Assembly: GCA_033675265.1 (NCBI GenBank)
Contig: JAUJYZ010000528.1
Location: 185,745 to 249,744 of the forward strand
Direction of reading: 5' to 3'
From: Actinostola sp. cb2023
Taxonomy: Eukaryota > Cnidaria > Anthozoa > Actiniaria > Actinostolidae
Length of the DNA: 64,000 bases
Below the pieces are notes generated by a model, which worked only from the letters and a program-made list of their open reading frames with translations, did not search any database and was not told where the DNA came from. Position 1 is the stretch's first letter. Each line of letters opens with the position of its first letter. Below, one piece after another: positions 42,985-53,142 of this stretch. The position numbers were made by a program, and so were the translations under genes.

Positions 42985-43220
42985 TCGGGCCACATCAGGC
43001 CATATCGGGCCTTTTCGGGCCATATCGGGCCATTTCGGGCCTTTTCGGGCCATATCGGGCCTTAATCGGGCCATATCGGGCCATTTCGGGCCTTTTCGGA
43101 CCATATCGGGCCTTAATCGGGCCATTTCGGGCCTTTTCGGGCCATATCGGGCCTTAATCGGGCCATATCGGGCCATTTCGGGCCTTATCGGACCTTTTCA
43201 TCGGGCCTTAATCGAGACAC
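42985..43220. repeat. 10-12-bp minisatellite with TCGGGCC core
   Basis: Irregular alternation of CATATCGGGC, CATTTCGGGC, CTTTTCGGGC and CTTAATCGGGC, about 20 units, open in several frames on both strands. Flanked by CAAGGAC-rich sequence (43220-43320). Confidence 0.88.
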
Positions 43221-43429
43221 ATACAAGGACCACTTCAAGGACAACAAGGACAAACTAAGGACACTAAGGACATTATAAGGTCTATAAGGACAAACCGAGG
43301 ACTATCAGGATAAACGGAGGAATTACGGTGGCTTTTTAAATCTTCTTCGAAACATTTTGCATTTTGGATGTTCACATCAATTATTAATTATTTATATTTA
43401 GCACTAATACCTCCCCCTGCCAGGCCTCA

Positions 43430-43560
43430 CTTCCATGTCCACCTACTTCCACCTACTAATTAGTAAAACCGCCTCCTCCAAAGCCTCACTTCCATGTTCC
43501 GCCTACCTCCGCCTACCTCCGCCTACTAAATTAATGAAATCCGCCTACCAAATTATTCCC
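43430..43560. repeat. Short CCGCCTACCT-rich repeat
   Basis: Two related blocks sharing GCCTCACTTCCATGT and (CCGCCTACCT)n. No coding potential. Confidence 0.5.
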
Positions 43561-43945
43561 CTTTTTGGAATAATTAAGAGTTAATGATCTATTTCCTTTA
43601 TAAACTGACTATCGATATGTTTACCGTTGTATTTTATTCGTTTGTTAGCATTGGTATCTGTTTATCGGTTAGGAAGAAAGATATATTGCATTGGCCTAGA
43701 TTACGCAGTAATGCACACAGTACTCTAAGAATATAGCGTTGTGAGCTTACATTTTAGCGGTGTGTTTACCGTTTAGTGTTGCGTTTACCGTGTGAATGAC
43801 ATCTCGCATTGCAAACCGGAAGTAAAAAATATATATACCACAGAAGAGATAAATTGGATACGGATATGAATTTGTCGTAGTCGAGACGATTCTTCAGGGT
43901 TATGAGTGCACAAACACTCATTTTAGATGTGGTGCGCTTTTCAGA

Positions 43946-44187
43946 CAATCCTGGCCAAAATGATTGGGACACCTGGCTTAATATCGATCTCAACATGAAA
44001 ATATCCATATAACTTGACCCCCCCTCCCCCATAACAATGTTGATGATTGTCTACGTCGACCCCCATCGTTAATGAAAGTTCGAAACAACATTGGAGCAGG
44101 GGGAGGGGGGTGGGGAGGGGGATAAGGTGCTTATATTAAAACATATTGCGCAATAACTAGTGTCCCAATTAATTTTGTCCAGGATTG
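43946..44187. mobile_element. 242-bp MITE-like element
   Basis: Ends CAATCCTGGCCAAAATGATT and AATTAATTTTGTCCAGGATTG are inverted with two mismatches. The interior has C-rich and G-rich tracts. Target duplication not clear. Confidence 0.6.
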
Positions 44188-45084
44188 CAGCTCAGTCCCA
44201 TCGCAAGTAGGAATCCTGTGCTAGTCCCGGATCAGTTGCTTGCACATCTGTCCCACGTGATCTAGACTGGACTCGATGGTTCTCATTCATGTACCATCGT
44301 TTAGCAGTATCAACTTGTCGAAGCTATATCCTGTGCTCAGGATATATAAATGTCTTAACTTTTGCTATATGAGTGGATGCATTAACGGCAATCCACTGCC
44401 TACGGATGAGTGGAACCTGTCTTTTTACCACCTTTTTATTAGCAGAATCATTGCGACACTCGTCTATCAAAGTTTCAGTTGATCTGCAATTCGTTCCATG
44501 CATAGCGACAACTGCCTCCCGGGCCCTCTGGTGAACTGTTTCCAAATTCAGCGCGTGCGATCCCTGCTCCAGCTTGTTTATTTAACCACGAAAGACATCG
44601 TTGAACTGGGAAGCTCGTTCAAAGATGTTCGTGTATCTAGCTAATTACAATTTAAGATATCTAAGCATTCTATATATTAATGTATAAACATTAATTGTCA
44701 CACATATATGCATCTCGTATAATGAGGGCGGTCACTGAACAGCAAAACTATCAACTGGAAGAATCCCCCAACCAGTTTTTTTCTCACGCCCGTCGACAAT
44801 CCCACTACTGATGTCTGATACAAAAAGCTACAATGGGCAGAAACACGCTGTCAAAGAGGCTTGGAGGTTTTCGGTTTGTACATCCTCTGCAGCTTTCTTC
44901 CCCGTTGCTTCAGTCTTGTTTTAGAGCTAAATTGCCGTTAGGTCTACAAGGTAATTTTGCTAACACCTGTATATTTAATATTGTAATGTGTATATAATGC
45001 TCTCCCGACCCTGTTTCTGCGGAGCGGTCCTTTGCTCTGAGTAGACAAATGTACTTTGCACTGGCTCTTGGTTAACTTTTTCTG
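44188..45084. other. No gene recognised
   Basis: Unique-looking AT-rich sequence with short ORFs only. Confidence 0.4.
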
Positions 45085-45380
45085 GGTTAAGCACCCTTCC
45101 CCAAATATTCCGAAGTTACCAGGGCTGAGCAGCCAGTACAGTGGTCTGAGAAGATGATATGATATGTTTGCTCAAATCCCTGTTTTATTGATTGAATTGT
45201 CCATATATACTCTGACTTCTGAGTTAAGCACCCTTCCATGGAAGTTACTGTTTTCCCCGATTGCTGAGCAGCCAGTGGTCTGAGAAGACGATGTATTTCC
45301 CAAATTGAATTGAATTGAATTGTCTTTGCATACTCTAATTTACTGTAATTCCCCCCAGGGCTGAGCAGCCATTTATAGTT
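45085..45380. repeat. Tandem repeat, about 140-bp unit, 2+ copies
   Basis: Shared blocks GTTAAGCACCCTTCC and GCTGAGCAGCCAGT...GGTCTGAGAAGA. It abuts the 3' side of the Penelope fragment and may be part of its terminal repeat. Confidence 0.55.
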
Positions 45381-45415
45381 TCTGAATTCAGACATGATAT
45401 GTTTCTTCTACGTAT

Positions 45416-45965
45416 TTACTTTATTTTTCCGAGCTTTTGGGCTCTTGGCCCATCATCAGGGACGAAAGGAAAAAATAACGAATTTTCACATGGAGTGGAA
45501 AGCAAATATAAACAAAACAAAAACGTTGGCATACATAAGCGCGCGCTCACAATAGAATGCGCTCGAGGAAAATAACAATACATGGTGGAATAAATGAAAG
45601 ATAGAACAAAATAAATTACAAAAATAATAATAACTATATCGGTGTAAAAGAGGGAAATAAGTGTTACGTTAGGCATGGTTCTGCCACAGTCTCTGTTGAA
45701 CAGTGCCTGACTGTTTCTAACTATAAACCAAGCCTCCGTCCATCTCCTCTTCACCCAGTTGTTTTCGCTCGAAAGAACTCTTGTATCTTCCCATGCTATG
45801 TTTTGGTTGAGGGCATTTGCGTGCTGAGCCAGAGCGGAGGCATCAGTCTTTGCAAGCCTTACGCTTGCCTTGTGTTCTTTGCGTCTGGTGTCTAATGATC
45901 TTTTAGTCTCGCCCACATATACACTGCTGTACAATCCTCGCATGGTATCTCGTACACCACTCCTG
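45416..45965 (-). pseudogene. Penelope-like element: GIY-YIG endonuclease C-terminal fragment
   Basis: The minus-strand translation contains VYVGETKRSLDTRRKEHKAS, then ALAQHANALNQNIAWEDTRV and NNWVKRRWTEAWFI...FNRDCGRTMP, the GIY-YIG domain of Penelope-like retroelements. The GVVYEIPC part sits in a neighbouring frame, so there is a shift near 45925. The RT is missing: the fragment is cut at about 45965, next to the second DIRS copy. Short inverted sequences (GACATGATATGTTTCTTC) flank it at 45392 and 45966. Confidence 0.82.
45431..45459 (-). ncRNA. Degenerate hammerhead-ribozyme-like motif in the Penelope 3' region
   Basis: Minus strand: CTGATGA (45459-45453), a 4-bp stem with 5-base loop (GGGC...GCCC, 45451-45439; the T before it and the A after it could add a fifth pair), then AAAA (45438-45435) where a hammerhead needs GAAA, then GCTC. 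Order and spacing fit the hammerhead core reported from Penelope-like elements. The G-to-A change would be expected to abolish cleavage. It overlaps the end of the coding region. Confidence 0.35.
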
Positions 45966-46118
45966 AAGAAACATATCATGTCTGAATCAATGGTACCTAC
46001 TTACAGAAACCTACTAAAGTTTCTGAATTATTCAGAAGATCGTCTGTTATTCACAATATAATGTTTAATCCTTGATGGCACCACCCTCATTATTTCCTTT
46101 GTCCCTAAATTTTAGCGT

Positions 46119-46892
46119 ATGGTGTATTACTTGTTCTTCATGGCAAGGATCACTAGTTATGGTTTCCGAAGGGTCGAGGACTTCCATAAATATGAAGCCC
46201 TGACACTGGCTGAACTGTTAGTGTCTTCGGTCAGGCTCCAGGCTGACGAGAAGGCCTCTACATATGACGCCATTACTCCTAATCTTCGTGAGAAGTTGGC
46301 CGTCCCCCAAAAAGCAATTTAAGGCTTTCTTCGTCGCTTTGTTAGCAGATAAGGAATATTCGAAGATACTTGACACAGTTGCAAAAGCGGAGAAGACCTT
46401 CATGCATCACGTTTGCCCAGTTTGTCTCGGACACGATTATTGAACGCCTTGCTTCTGGCGCGAATTCCGTATGGGGTAAAGTCCACGATGTTGATCCGCC
46501 TCACCTCGTAATTCCACTAACTGTGGAACCTACTAAGTCAAGACTATGCAACGACAATCGTTTTTTAAATCTTTGGATGGCTGATGGCCATGGCTGCCCC
46601 ACTATGTTGAGCGAAACTCCTTCCAAACAGTCTGCGATGACAGGCTAAGTCCGGGTATGGCCACATTTGGTTATCACCCGATAGCAGGACATTCTTTGGT
46701 TTCGAGTGGAATGGTTGGTATTTCACCAGTAACACTGTTCCCTTTGGATGGAAACTTTCTGCATTCATCTACAACTCCACTGGCCTGCTTGCATCACATT
46801 ACTTCTCTACATCGCGCGACGATCGTCACACTTCCTATACTTAGGCCTCCCCGAGGATTGTACTCACATACGGCCTCATTCTGTCACTATAT
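46119..46892 (+). pseudogene. Second DIRS-like copy: upstream protein and RT start (degenerate)
   Basis: ARITSYGFRRVEDFHKYEAL, then DAITPNLREKLAVP, a gag-like lead-in. After frame changes follows DPPHLVIPLTVEPTKSRLCN with NRFLNLWM, aligned by eye with PPHLALPLTVEPSKPRLC of the first copy. The RT is interrupted near its catalytic box (HYID) by a MITE at 46893. Several frameshifts. Confidence 0.75.
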
Positions 46893-47489
46893 CGATCTCG
46901 TCCCCAGAGCCTGCGTTACTTTCGGCCAGCGGCGAAGAACGTAGGCTCTGTCATAATCCATTTTTGAGACAATTTGATTGGCTATTCCATTTTAGAAACT
47001 ACGCACGCGCAAGATTCCGGCAATGAAATGTATCCAATGAAAATCGAGTTGTCATAACACCCCGGTGTCACAACTTCCGTTCAAAACACTCTGGCATGTT
47101 ATTGTAATCGTGTTTCAACACATGTCGCCTCTGCAATAAACTAGTAAATATAAACCCGTAGGAAGAACTGTTCGCGTATCCTTCTGCTGTAAAACCACTG
47201 CTTTTAATAAAGACTTCAGATACTGCGCTTCTTTCCCTATTATATCTTCTTTACCAAGTGCTTATAAAGCGTACTCTATTTTCTAAATGAAACGTTTTGA
47301 TGGATTCCACTGAAACCTGAATCGACAATTTGAATCGACAACAACCAACTGCCGTGCTAACTTGCGCGTGCGCTCTAAAACCGGAAGAACAAGAAATCCT
47401 GTTCCCAAAAATGGATTATGCCACGCAGAGCGCTACCTACGTTCTTCGCCGCTGGCCGAAAGTAACGCAGGCTCTGGGGACGAGATTGC
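46893..47489. mobile_element. about 597-bp hAT-like MITE inside the RT of the second DIRS-like copy
   Basis: Long inverted ends, ATCTCGTCCCCAGAGCCTGC on the left and its reverse complement at 47467-47486; similarity extends more than 100 bp (GTTCTTCGCCGCTGGCCGAA). Flanked by CACTATAT (46885-46892) and CACTACAT (47490-47497), an 8-bp duplication with one change. Confidence 0.7.
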
Positions 47490-48200
47490 CACTACATCAG
47501 AAGATTTTCATTTGACATGCGCACACATGGCTTCTTTTCTCGTTTGTCACACGCTTGTCCGCCTTGGTAATGTCAACGGCCTGGAGAAGTCCTTAACTTC
47601 TTGAGTCCCTCTCAGTACGTCCCTTATCTTGGTTTTAACTACGACTCCCGTAAGCAAGCTTTCTGCTTCACCCAAAGTAAAACAGAAATTGTTACTTTAG
47701 TTGAATCTATCCTATCATCCGAGCGGGTCTCTCTCTACCTATCCTGCTGAAACATTCTGGAAAGTGTACGTCTTTCTATGTCCATAGCTGTCACAGGCGC
47801 CCGTCTGTTTACAAACGAGATCAACATGGTGATCTCCAAAGCTTTCCGCTCAGCCAGACCGATTCCGCTAACGATTCGATTCCCCTTGCGAGTCGAGATT
47901 GAGCAGTGGCTCTTTCTTAAGTCCTGGTCAGGTTTTCTACATTGGCAGACAGATCAGCATCACCAACTCAAGCTGTACACCGACGCGTCGTCCTTTGCTT
48001 AGGGTGGTGTTTTGATCGAATACTAACGAAATTTCCGTGGTGACTTCCGGGCCGACTACTGCATGGCCCAACGACTCCTTGTCCTCCGACATTACAGTTT
48101 AATGTTTACGTTGACAGCTTAGCTCTGCTTAACGCGTGGAAGGCAATTTTTAGTTGATGCCGTCGAACTGTCTCCTGGACCTGTTCTATGGACCCTCACA
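47490..48200 (+). pseudogene. Second DIRS-like copy: RT end and RNase H (degenerate)
   Basis: Pieces in several frames match the first copy: VPYLGFNYDSRKQAFCFTQS (RT thumb region), RLFTNEINMVISKAFRSARP, EQWLFLKSWSGFLHWQTDQH, then LKLYTDASSFA-stop-GGVLI, the first RNase H box, with TAG for Trp. Truncated at about 48240 by the Ngaro-like insertion. Confidence 0.75.
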
Positions 48201-48252
48201 CAGGCGAGCCCAACCATTGCTTTTGAGGCTACTCAGTAAATAATAAATACAA

Positions 48253-48365
48253 TTAAACTCATCGGCAATGATGAGGTTGGGCTTAGGTGCTCTGATGCCA
48301 CCACGAGGGACGCGCCTGTCCCCGGCGGCATAGGTCACCATGGTAACCATCCACGGTCCACCACC
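48253..48365 (-). repeat. Ngaro split repeat B2
   Basis: Same as 48694-48809 (TTAAACTCATCGGCAATGAT onward), lacking three bases (ATAGGTCACC versus ATAGGAGGTCACC) and with one C/A change. Confidence 0.9.
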
Positions 48366-48441
48366 TAGCACCTGTCATACTGACCGCAGTCAGGAGTTTT
48401 ATACTTACCTGTAATACTTACCACCAGGGGAGGTGGGTGGG

Positions 48442-48693
48442 AGCAAAACCACCAATCCAACAGTACTGGATCGCGCGCTGATCCAAACTGAACTCCACGT
48501 GAGTCGGCCCTGCAGCAAGGAGGAGGGCACCCCGTAGCACCAATTTAACCGCTGACCATTTAGCCAATGCAAGGATCGCGCGCTGATCCTAAATAAACTC
48601 CACGTGAGCCGGCAATGCAGGCACCCTGCAGCAACAGCCAAGCAGGCCAGCGCGCCTTGATTTTAACTTTGCCTAAATTACATTTAGCCACAT
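48442..48693 (-). repeat. Ngaro split repeat A2
   Basis: 252 bp identical to 51862-52113. Contains two internal copies of GATCGCGCGCTGATCC followed by AACTCCACGTGAG. Abuts B1 directly. Confidence 0.93.
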
Positions 48694-48809
48694 TTAAACT
48701 CATCGGCAATGATGAGGTTGGGCTTAGGTGCTCTGATGCCACCACGAGGGACGCGCCTGTCCCCGGCGGCATAGGAGGTCACCATGGTAACCATACACGG
48801 TCCACCACC
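48694..48809 (-). repeat. Ngaro split repeat B1
   Basis: Adjoins A2 at 48693/48694; matches B2 at 48253. Confidence 0.9.
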
Positions 48810-48916
48810 AATAAGGTGCTTGGAAGAGGAGGGACCGTGAGGGGGAACCATGGGACCTCCCGTCCAAACCACCCAAGCACGAACTAACAATTAATACATA
48901 CCAAAAGCCCAATGTG

Positions 48917-49789
48917 TCATGCCAGGAGATGCGATACGTCGGCCAGTGCCTCTGACGGCGTATGAATGTAGAGCTGATAGGCATTGCTAGTCCAGCGTCC
49001 TAATGACTGTATAAGGTGATCGGGTACACCATTCCTGGCAGCAACTGTCGCAGCACCAATGCGGAAGCTATGGCTTGAGAAATTGCCAGGGATACCCGCA
49101 CCTTCAATAATACTGCGCAGCCAAGACGTTAGTAATGAACGAGAGAGAGGTAGGCCAGATTGACGAATAAACAGAGGGCCAGGGGAGTTGCCCCTGCGTA
49201 CCAAATAGTCTAGGGTTGCCTCCACAGCACAGAGGGTGGTACTGCCCCGACCAATGTGCACAAAGCAACCTTGACGAAAAGGATCGGTCTTAGACGCCTT
49301 GATACGAATCCTTAGACAGGTAGGTTGGGTTGCAGAGTCGACAGAGATGTCGCTGACTTGTAGATGCTGGGCCGATGAAAAGCTAGCCAGGTTTGGGACC
49401 GTGAACTCAGATGCTCTGAGGAATCCAAAGTAGCCAATGTTACAAGCCGCCCAGAACATGCAGTGGTCAAAAGTAGCCAGATCCAATGAATTTCGAATCA
49501 CCAGCATGATTTTGTCTGTGACTGGAAGACGTTCTCGCCGGGCTGAACCCTGGACACGTTTGACCCCTCGCACCACTCTTTGTAATCTCGGGCAGTCCAA
49601 TAGGGGATCCCGTAACCCCTGCTCAATGTGCAAGGCTCTGACAGCGGAGAGAGTCCATTCGTCAGCTGGACAAGGTGAACCGGAGGCATGCACTTTGCCT
49701 AGTTGGTGGCAGAAATTTGTAAACTTGCGCTGAGCAGAGGCATATGAACGTCGGGTAGATGGGGCTAGGCCCTGTCGTAGGTACTCTTG
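48917..49789 (-). CDS. Ngaro-like tyrosine recombinase
   Basis: The frame opens after TGA 49792-49790 and has no early ATG. It overlaps the RT ORF end (49765) by 25 nt in the -1 frame, so it is probably made by -1 frameshifting or reinitiation. Sequence: QEYLRQGLAPSTRRSYASAQ (N-terminal SAM-like start), GFLRASEFTV (Arg I), RIRIKASKTDPFRQG (Lys region), SSHSFRIGAATVAA (His-x-x-Arg), SLGRWTSNAYQLYI (Trp and nucleophilic Tyr), end at 48917. All catalytic boxes are present in about 290 residues. It would integrate the element's circular DNA. Confidence 0.88.
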   Translation of the reverse strand, partial: QEYLRQGLAPSTRRSYASAQRKFTNFCHQLGKVHASGSPCPADEWTLSAVRALHIEQGLRDPLLDCPRLQRVVRGVKRVQGSARRERLPVTDKIMLVIRNSLDLATFDHCMFWAACNIGYFGFLRASEFTVPNLASFSSAQHLQVSDISVDSATQPTCLRIRIKASKTDPFRQGCFVHIGRGSTTLCAVEATLDYLVRRGNSPGPLFIRQSGLPLSRSLLTSWLRSIIEGAGIPGNFSSHSFRIGAATVAARNGVPDHLIQSLGRWTSNAYQLYIHTPSEALADVSHLLA

Positions 49790-51813
49790 TCACCGGAGTT
49801 CGAGAGAGGAGACGTCAGCTCCCATAACAAGGCCTTCGGGATCGGTACTGGATGTGGATTGGCCATGGGCGCAAGTTGTCGGAACTCCTGCCAATTAAAA
49901 CGGGAAAGAGCATCAGCCACAGAATTCTGGATACCGGGAATATGCTGAGCTGCAAAGGTAAAGTTATAGCACGCCGCTGATGAGAGGAGATGACGAACAA
50001 GATGCATAATGCATGGGACTCTAGAAGTCCTTGAGTTCAGAATCGCAACAACGGCTTCGTTGTCAGATCGAAAAAGCACATGCAACTTAACCCATTTAGC
50101 CCCCCATAGGTCTGCAGCGATCACGATGGGAAAGAGCTCTTTGTAGGCAATTGACATGTCTTTCTGAGGCTCAGACCAAATGCCATTAAACCATTCGAGA
50201 CCATGGAACGCCCCATACCCAATGGATCCTGCAGCATCCGCTGTGACTTCTACATCTGTTGAGAGGGACAAACCTGGGAAGAGCCAGAACTGGACACCAT
50301 GCCAATGAGTTAACAATGTATGCCACCATAGGAGGTCCTGTCGGAACTCCTTGTTCAAGCGGATGGGGTGGTCCTTATTGCGGAAGCAGCAGAGGAGATC
50401 AATCATGCGTCTAATAAAGGACCTGCCTGGCCAAACCACTTTAGCTGCATGGTGGAGATGACCAATGAGCGATTCCAATTGATGTCGATTACACCAGCGT
50501 CGTGGCACCCACGACTGAATAAGGGATTTTAAAGCAATAAGTTTGTCCTCGGGGAGACGAGCGGTAAGGTCCTCTGAATTAAGAAGAATACCAAGTACCA
50601 CTAGAGAGGTTGCTGGCCCCTCACATTTCTTTGGGTGTAGAGGGAGACCTAACTTGTTGCAGACTATAAGAGATGTGGCTAGGTCTTGGGCACAGACGGA
50701 ACTGTCAGGTGGACCTGCCAAAATGAAATCATCCAAGTAAAAATGAACGATATCTGACACACTGTGATTGTTTATCAGGATCCATTCCACCATGGTTGCC
50801 ACAGAATTGAAGATGAAAGGAGCAGACCTGAGTCCAAATGGTAGCACAAGGTCAACGAAAAATTTTCCCCGCCATTTAAGACCAAGGAGTCGACGATCTT
50901 CAGGGTGAACTGGAATATTGCGGTACGCTGCTTCTACGTCGAACTTAGCCAAGAGGGCCCCTTTTCCATGCTTCGCGACCATACTTATTATTTGATCGAG
51001 TCTAATATACTGAAGCATGAACTCCTCCGGATCGATGCCATCATTGACGCTGGTACCCCTGGGTGATGACAGATCAACAATAAGCCTCCATTTGCCTGGT
51101 TGCCCCCTTTTTGGAATGACCCCAAAACTGCTGACCTGAAGGTCAGACATAGGAAGGGTAGGGAAGGGACCCGCCACCCTCCTTAAACTAACTTCATTAG
51201 CCAAATATTTGGCGATGACCCGAGCATGTTGGTATGCGGACGGTTTGTTGCGTTTGGAAGATTTTAAACTATGGGTGTGCTTAAAGCCGATCTTGAATCC
51301 ATGGAGCAGGCCGTTTAAAACATAAGACACCCGAGACTTGTCAGGGTGATGTTCGAGCTCCAAAGCAAACTGAGCCACCGACAGTGGAGTGACCGTAGAA
51401 ACAGGGGGTAGGCAAGTGGCCACTTGCGTCCCTGTGTTTGGTAGCGAAGCAATTCCAAACGAAGCACCACCAGCCGACCAAAGGCTACTCGCCTGCGATT
51501 GCAAATTTCCTGCAGGCGGGACAGGAATGCCAGCACCAGATGACACTTGAATTGGCTCGGCTGGCCCTGCGATGGCCGCTGATGATGCCCGTACCGCCGC
51601 CACGGCTGCCTCGGTAGCGGCAGACCGAATAGCAGCGAGAATCTCCGGCGATAAAGGAGGCGTTGAAGTCGACGTGGTGGCGATCGAAGGCGCTACTATG
51701 GTAGACATGGAATTCGAAGATAAGCTTAACGATTGCGAGGAGGGGATCATATTCGTAGCTTCCATCGCTGGAAAAACCGTCGATTGTAAACTATTTCTTG
51801 TTAGACGAGGCAT
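49765..51813 (-). CDS. Ngaro-like reverse transcriptase-RNase H polyprotein
   Basis: Open from 51987 (inside A1). ATG 51813 (MPRLTRNSLQ) is chosen because it is the first one outside the conserved repeat core; the start is uncertain. An Ala/Ser/Pro-rich N-terminal region of about 160 residues (gag-like) is followed by RT: FGVIPKRGQPGKWRLIVDLS, KFDVEAAYRNIPVH, VLPFGLRSAPFIFNSV, and HFYLDDFILAG (YLDD catalytic box). RNase H keeps its four acidic residues: VTADAAGSIGYGAF, AYKELFPIVIAADLW, LFRSDNEAVVAILNS, QHIPGIQNSVADALSRF. No frame break in 680 residues. It sits upstream of the YR ORF with a 25-nt overlap. Confidence 0.92.
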   Translation of the reverse strand: MPRLTRNSLQSTVFPAMEATNMIPSSQSLSLSSNSMSTIVAPSIATTSTSTPPLSPEILAAIRSAATEAAVAAVRASSAAIAGPAEPIQVSSGAGIPVPPAGNLQSQASSLWSAGGASFGIASLPNTGTQVATCLPPVSTVTPLSVAQFALELEHHPDKSRVSYVLNGLLHGFKIGFKHTHSLKSSKRNKPSAYQHARVIAKYLANEVSLRRVAGPFPTLPMSDLQVSSFGVIPKRGQPGKWRLIVDLSSPRGTSVNDGIDPEEFMLQYIRLDQIISMVAKHGKGALLAKFDVEAAYRNIPVHPEDRRLLGLKWRGKFFVDLVLPFGLRSAPFIFNSVATMVEWILINNHSVSDIVHFYLDDFILAGPPDSSVCAQDLATSLIVCNKLGLPLHPKKCEGPATSLVVLGILLNSEDLTARLPEDKLIALKSLIQSWVPRRWCNRHQLESLIGHLHHAAKVVWPGRSFIRRMIDLLCCFRNKDHPIRLNKEFRQDLLWWHTLLTHWHGVQFWLFPGLSLSTDVEVTADAAGSIGYGAFHGLEWFNGIWSEPQKDMSIAYKELFPIVIAADLWGAKWVKLHVLFRSDNEAVVAILNSRTSRVPCIMHLVRHLLSSAACYNFTFAAQHIPGIQNSVADALSRFNWQEFRQLAPMANPHPVPIPKALLWELTSPLSNSGDKSTYDRA

Positions 51814-51861
51814 CCAAATCGATTTGCAGCACGAATTGAAGGACAAATGACGGCAAAAAAC

Positions 51862-52113
51862 AGCAAAACCACCAATCCAACAGTACTGGATCGCGCGCTG
51901 ATCCAAACTGAACTCCACGTGAGTCGGCCCTGCAGCAAGGAGGAGGGCACCCCGTAGCACCAATTTAACCGCTGACCATTTAGCCAATGCAAGGATCGCG
52001 CGCTGATCCTAAATAAACTCCACGTGAGCCGGCAATGCAGGCACCCTGCAGCAACAGCCAAGCAGGCCAGCGCGCCTTGATTTTAACTTTGCCTAAATTA
52101 CATTTAGCCACAT
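51862..52113 (-). repeat. Ngaro split repeat A1
   Basis: First 252 bp of the element on the minus strand, identical to A2. The coding frame of the RT ORF extends into it. Confidence 0.93.
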
Positions 52114-52244
52114 ATATATTTGCGTCTTTTTTGACGGGTTTCCTGTGGTAGAGCGCGCGCGCAAGTTCTTCCTTTCTTCTCAGCGGTACCTACGCCAGGC
52201 TACCTCGGAGTGAACATGTCAGTCAGCTGACCAGAACAGTACCC

Positions 52245-52640
52245 ACGTGTTTTCAAACACTTTTGTATTTCCTCCCATTTGCCTGGTTCCTAACGTTGTC
52301 CGCTTCTTGCGTTCCACGCTTCACGCCTGTTGTCAACATTGTTGTTTTTCTTCCCCAGCGTCTCCTGTTGCACGTGTGTTTGTCCCGGCCGTGCAATGCC
52401 CTTCCTCCCTGTGCCCAAATGATGACTCGTTTCGGTTTTGTCAGACGTGCGGCTTCCGCGGTCGAGGCTTCGCGCCAATTACAAGCCCCCTTTCGCTTGT
52501 TACCCCGGGAGACATTGCGTCAATTGATGATCGATTGGATGAGTTGCACTCAATGTCTGAATGCACGACGTACTCCAAACAAAAGAAATCGCTTAAAACG
52601 CGTTAACGGAGCTCTCAACTGACTTTCTGTCCTCGCTGCC
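52245..52640 (+). pseudogene. Second DIRS-like copy: YR zinc ribbon and N-terminus (degenerate)
   Basis: Past the Ngaro-like element, CPNDDSFRFCQTCGFRGRGF matches the zinc ribbon CLYPNDTDANFCQACGT of the first copy, and IASIDDRLDEL matches VEAIDRRFAEF. As in the first copy, the segment follows an acceptor-like sequence (ttcttccccag, about 52359). A stop follows at about 52603. Confidence 0.7.
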
Positions 52641-52717
52641 TGGTAAGAAAACACTGTTCGATGCCACGCCTAGAGATGGCAGTGTTTGCCGGTTACGTTA
52701 CATGCCTGGCCTCGTTC

Positions 52718-53002
52718 CATCCTCGGGAACCCAGGGGTATATTTTGTCGCTTGTTACTCGCTCCCAGAGAAATACCCCTGTGAACGAAGTCTGTTGGAAC
52801 TTGTTCCAAAAGTCAAAATGGCGGCTGTCCTATTAAAACCAGAATATACTTAATCCTGATTGGTCGGCCTTCCTTGGTCGACCAATCAGAAACGAGAGTA
52901 ATTTTGACTGCCGGATCAAGTTCCAACAGACTTCGTTCCCAGCGGTATTTCTCTGGGAGCGAGTAACGAGCGACAGAATATACCCCTGGGTTCCCGAGGA
53001 TG
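52718..53002. mobile_element. 285-bp MITE in the YR remnant
   Basis: Arms of about 85 bp: CATCCTCGGGAACCCAGGGG and reverse complement at the right end. Flanks CCTCGTTC (52710-52717) and CCTGGTTC (53004-53011) suggest an 8-bp duplication with one mismatch. Interior has TTGGTCG palindromic sequence. Confidence 0.7.
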
Positions 53003-53142
53003 GCCTGGTTCTAGTCGGAAGGGCATACGTGACAAAACATTAACTCAAGTCCATAGCATTTTATGTTTACAAATGGGACAGCACGCCATTTTTCGCTGTT
53101 CCTATTTTCCAATCTCTCCGGGCGTGGACGGACTCGGGTGAC

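Larger units (their letters stand above)
48253..52113 (-). mobile_element. Ngaro-like YR retrotransposon with split direct repeats
   Basis: Read on the minus strand the order is A1 (52113-51862), RT-RH ORF, YR ORF, B1 (48809-48694), A2 (48693-48442), a 76-bp spacer, B2 (48365-48253): the A1-ORFs-B1-A2-B2 structure of Ngaro elements. The A copies are identical over 252 bp as far as I can compare; the B copies differ by 3 bp and one substitution. Both ORFs keep catalytic residues. It splits the second DIRS-like copy, whose YR gene continues at 52.2 kb. Probably a recent, potentially competent copy. Confidence 0.9.

Noticed and set aside
42985..43220. CRISPR-like array
   Set aside because: Units are 10-12 bp with no spacers; the surrounding DNA is eukaryotic.
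42926..43258. ORFs of GPFRAISGH-type repeats on both strands
   Set aside because: By-product of the TCGGGCC minisatellite; equally open in other frames.
45087..45395. 102-residue minus-strand ORF
   Set aside because: Runs through a 140-bp tandem repeat next to the Penelope fragment; repeats rather than protein conservation explain it.
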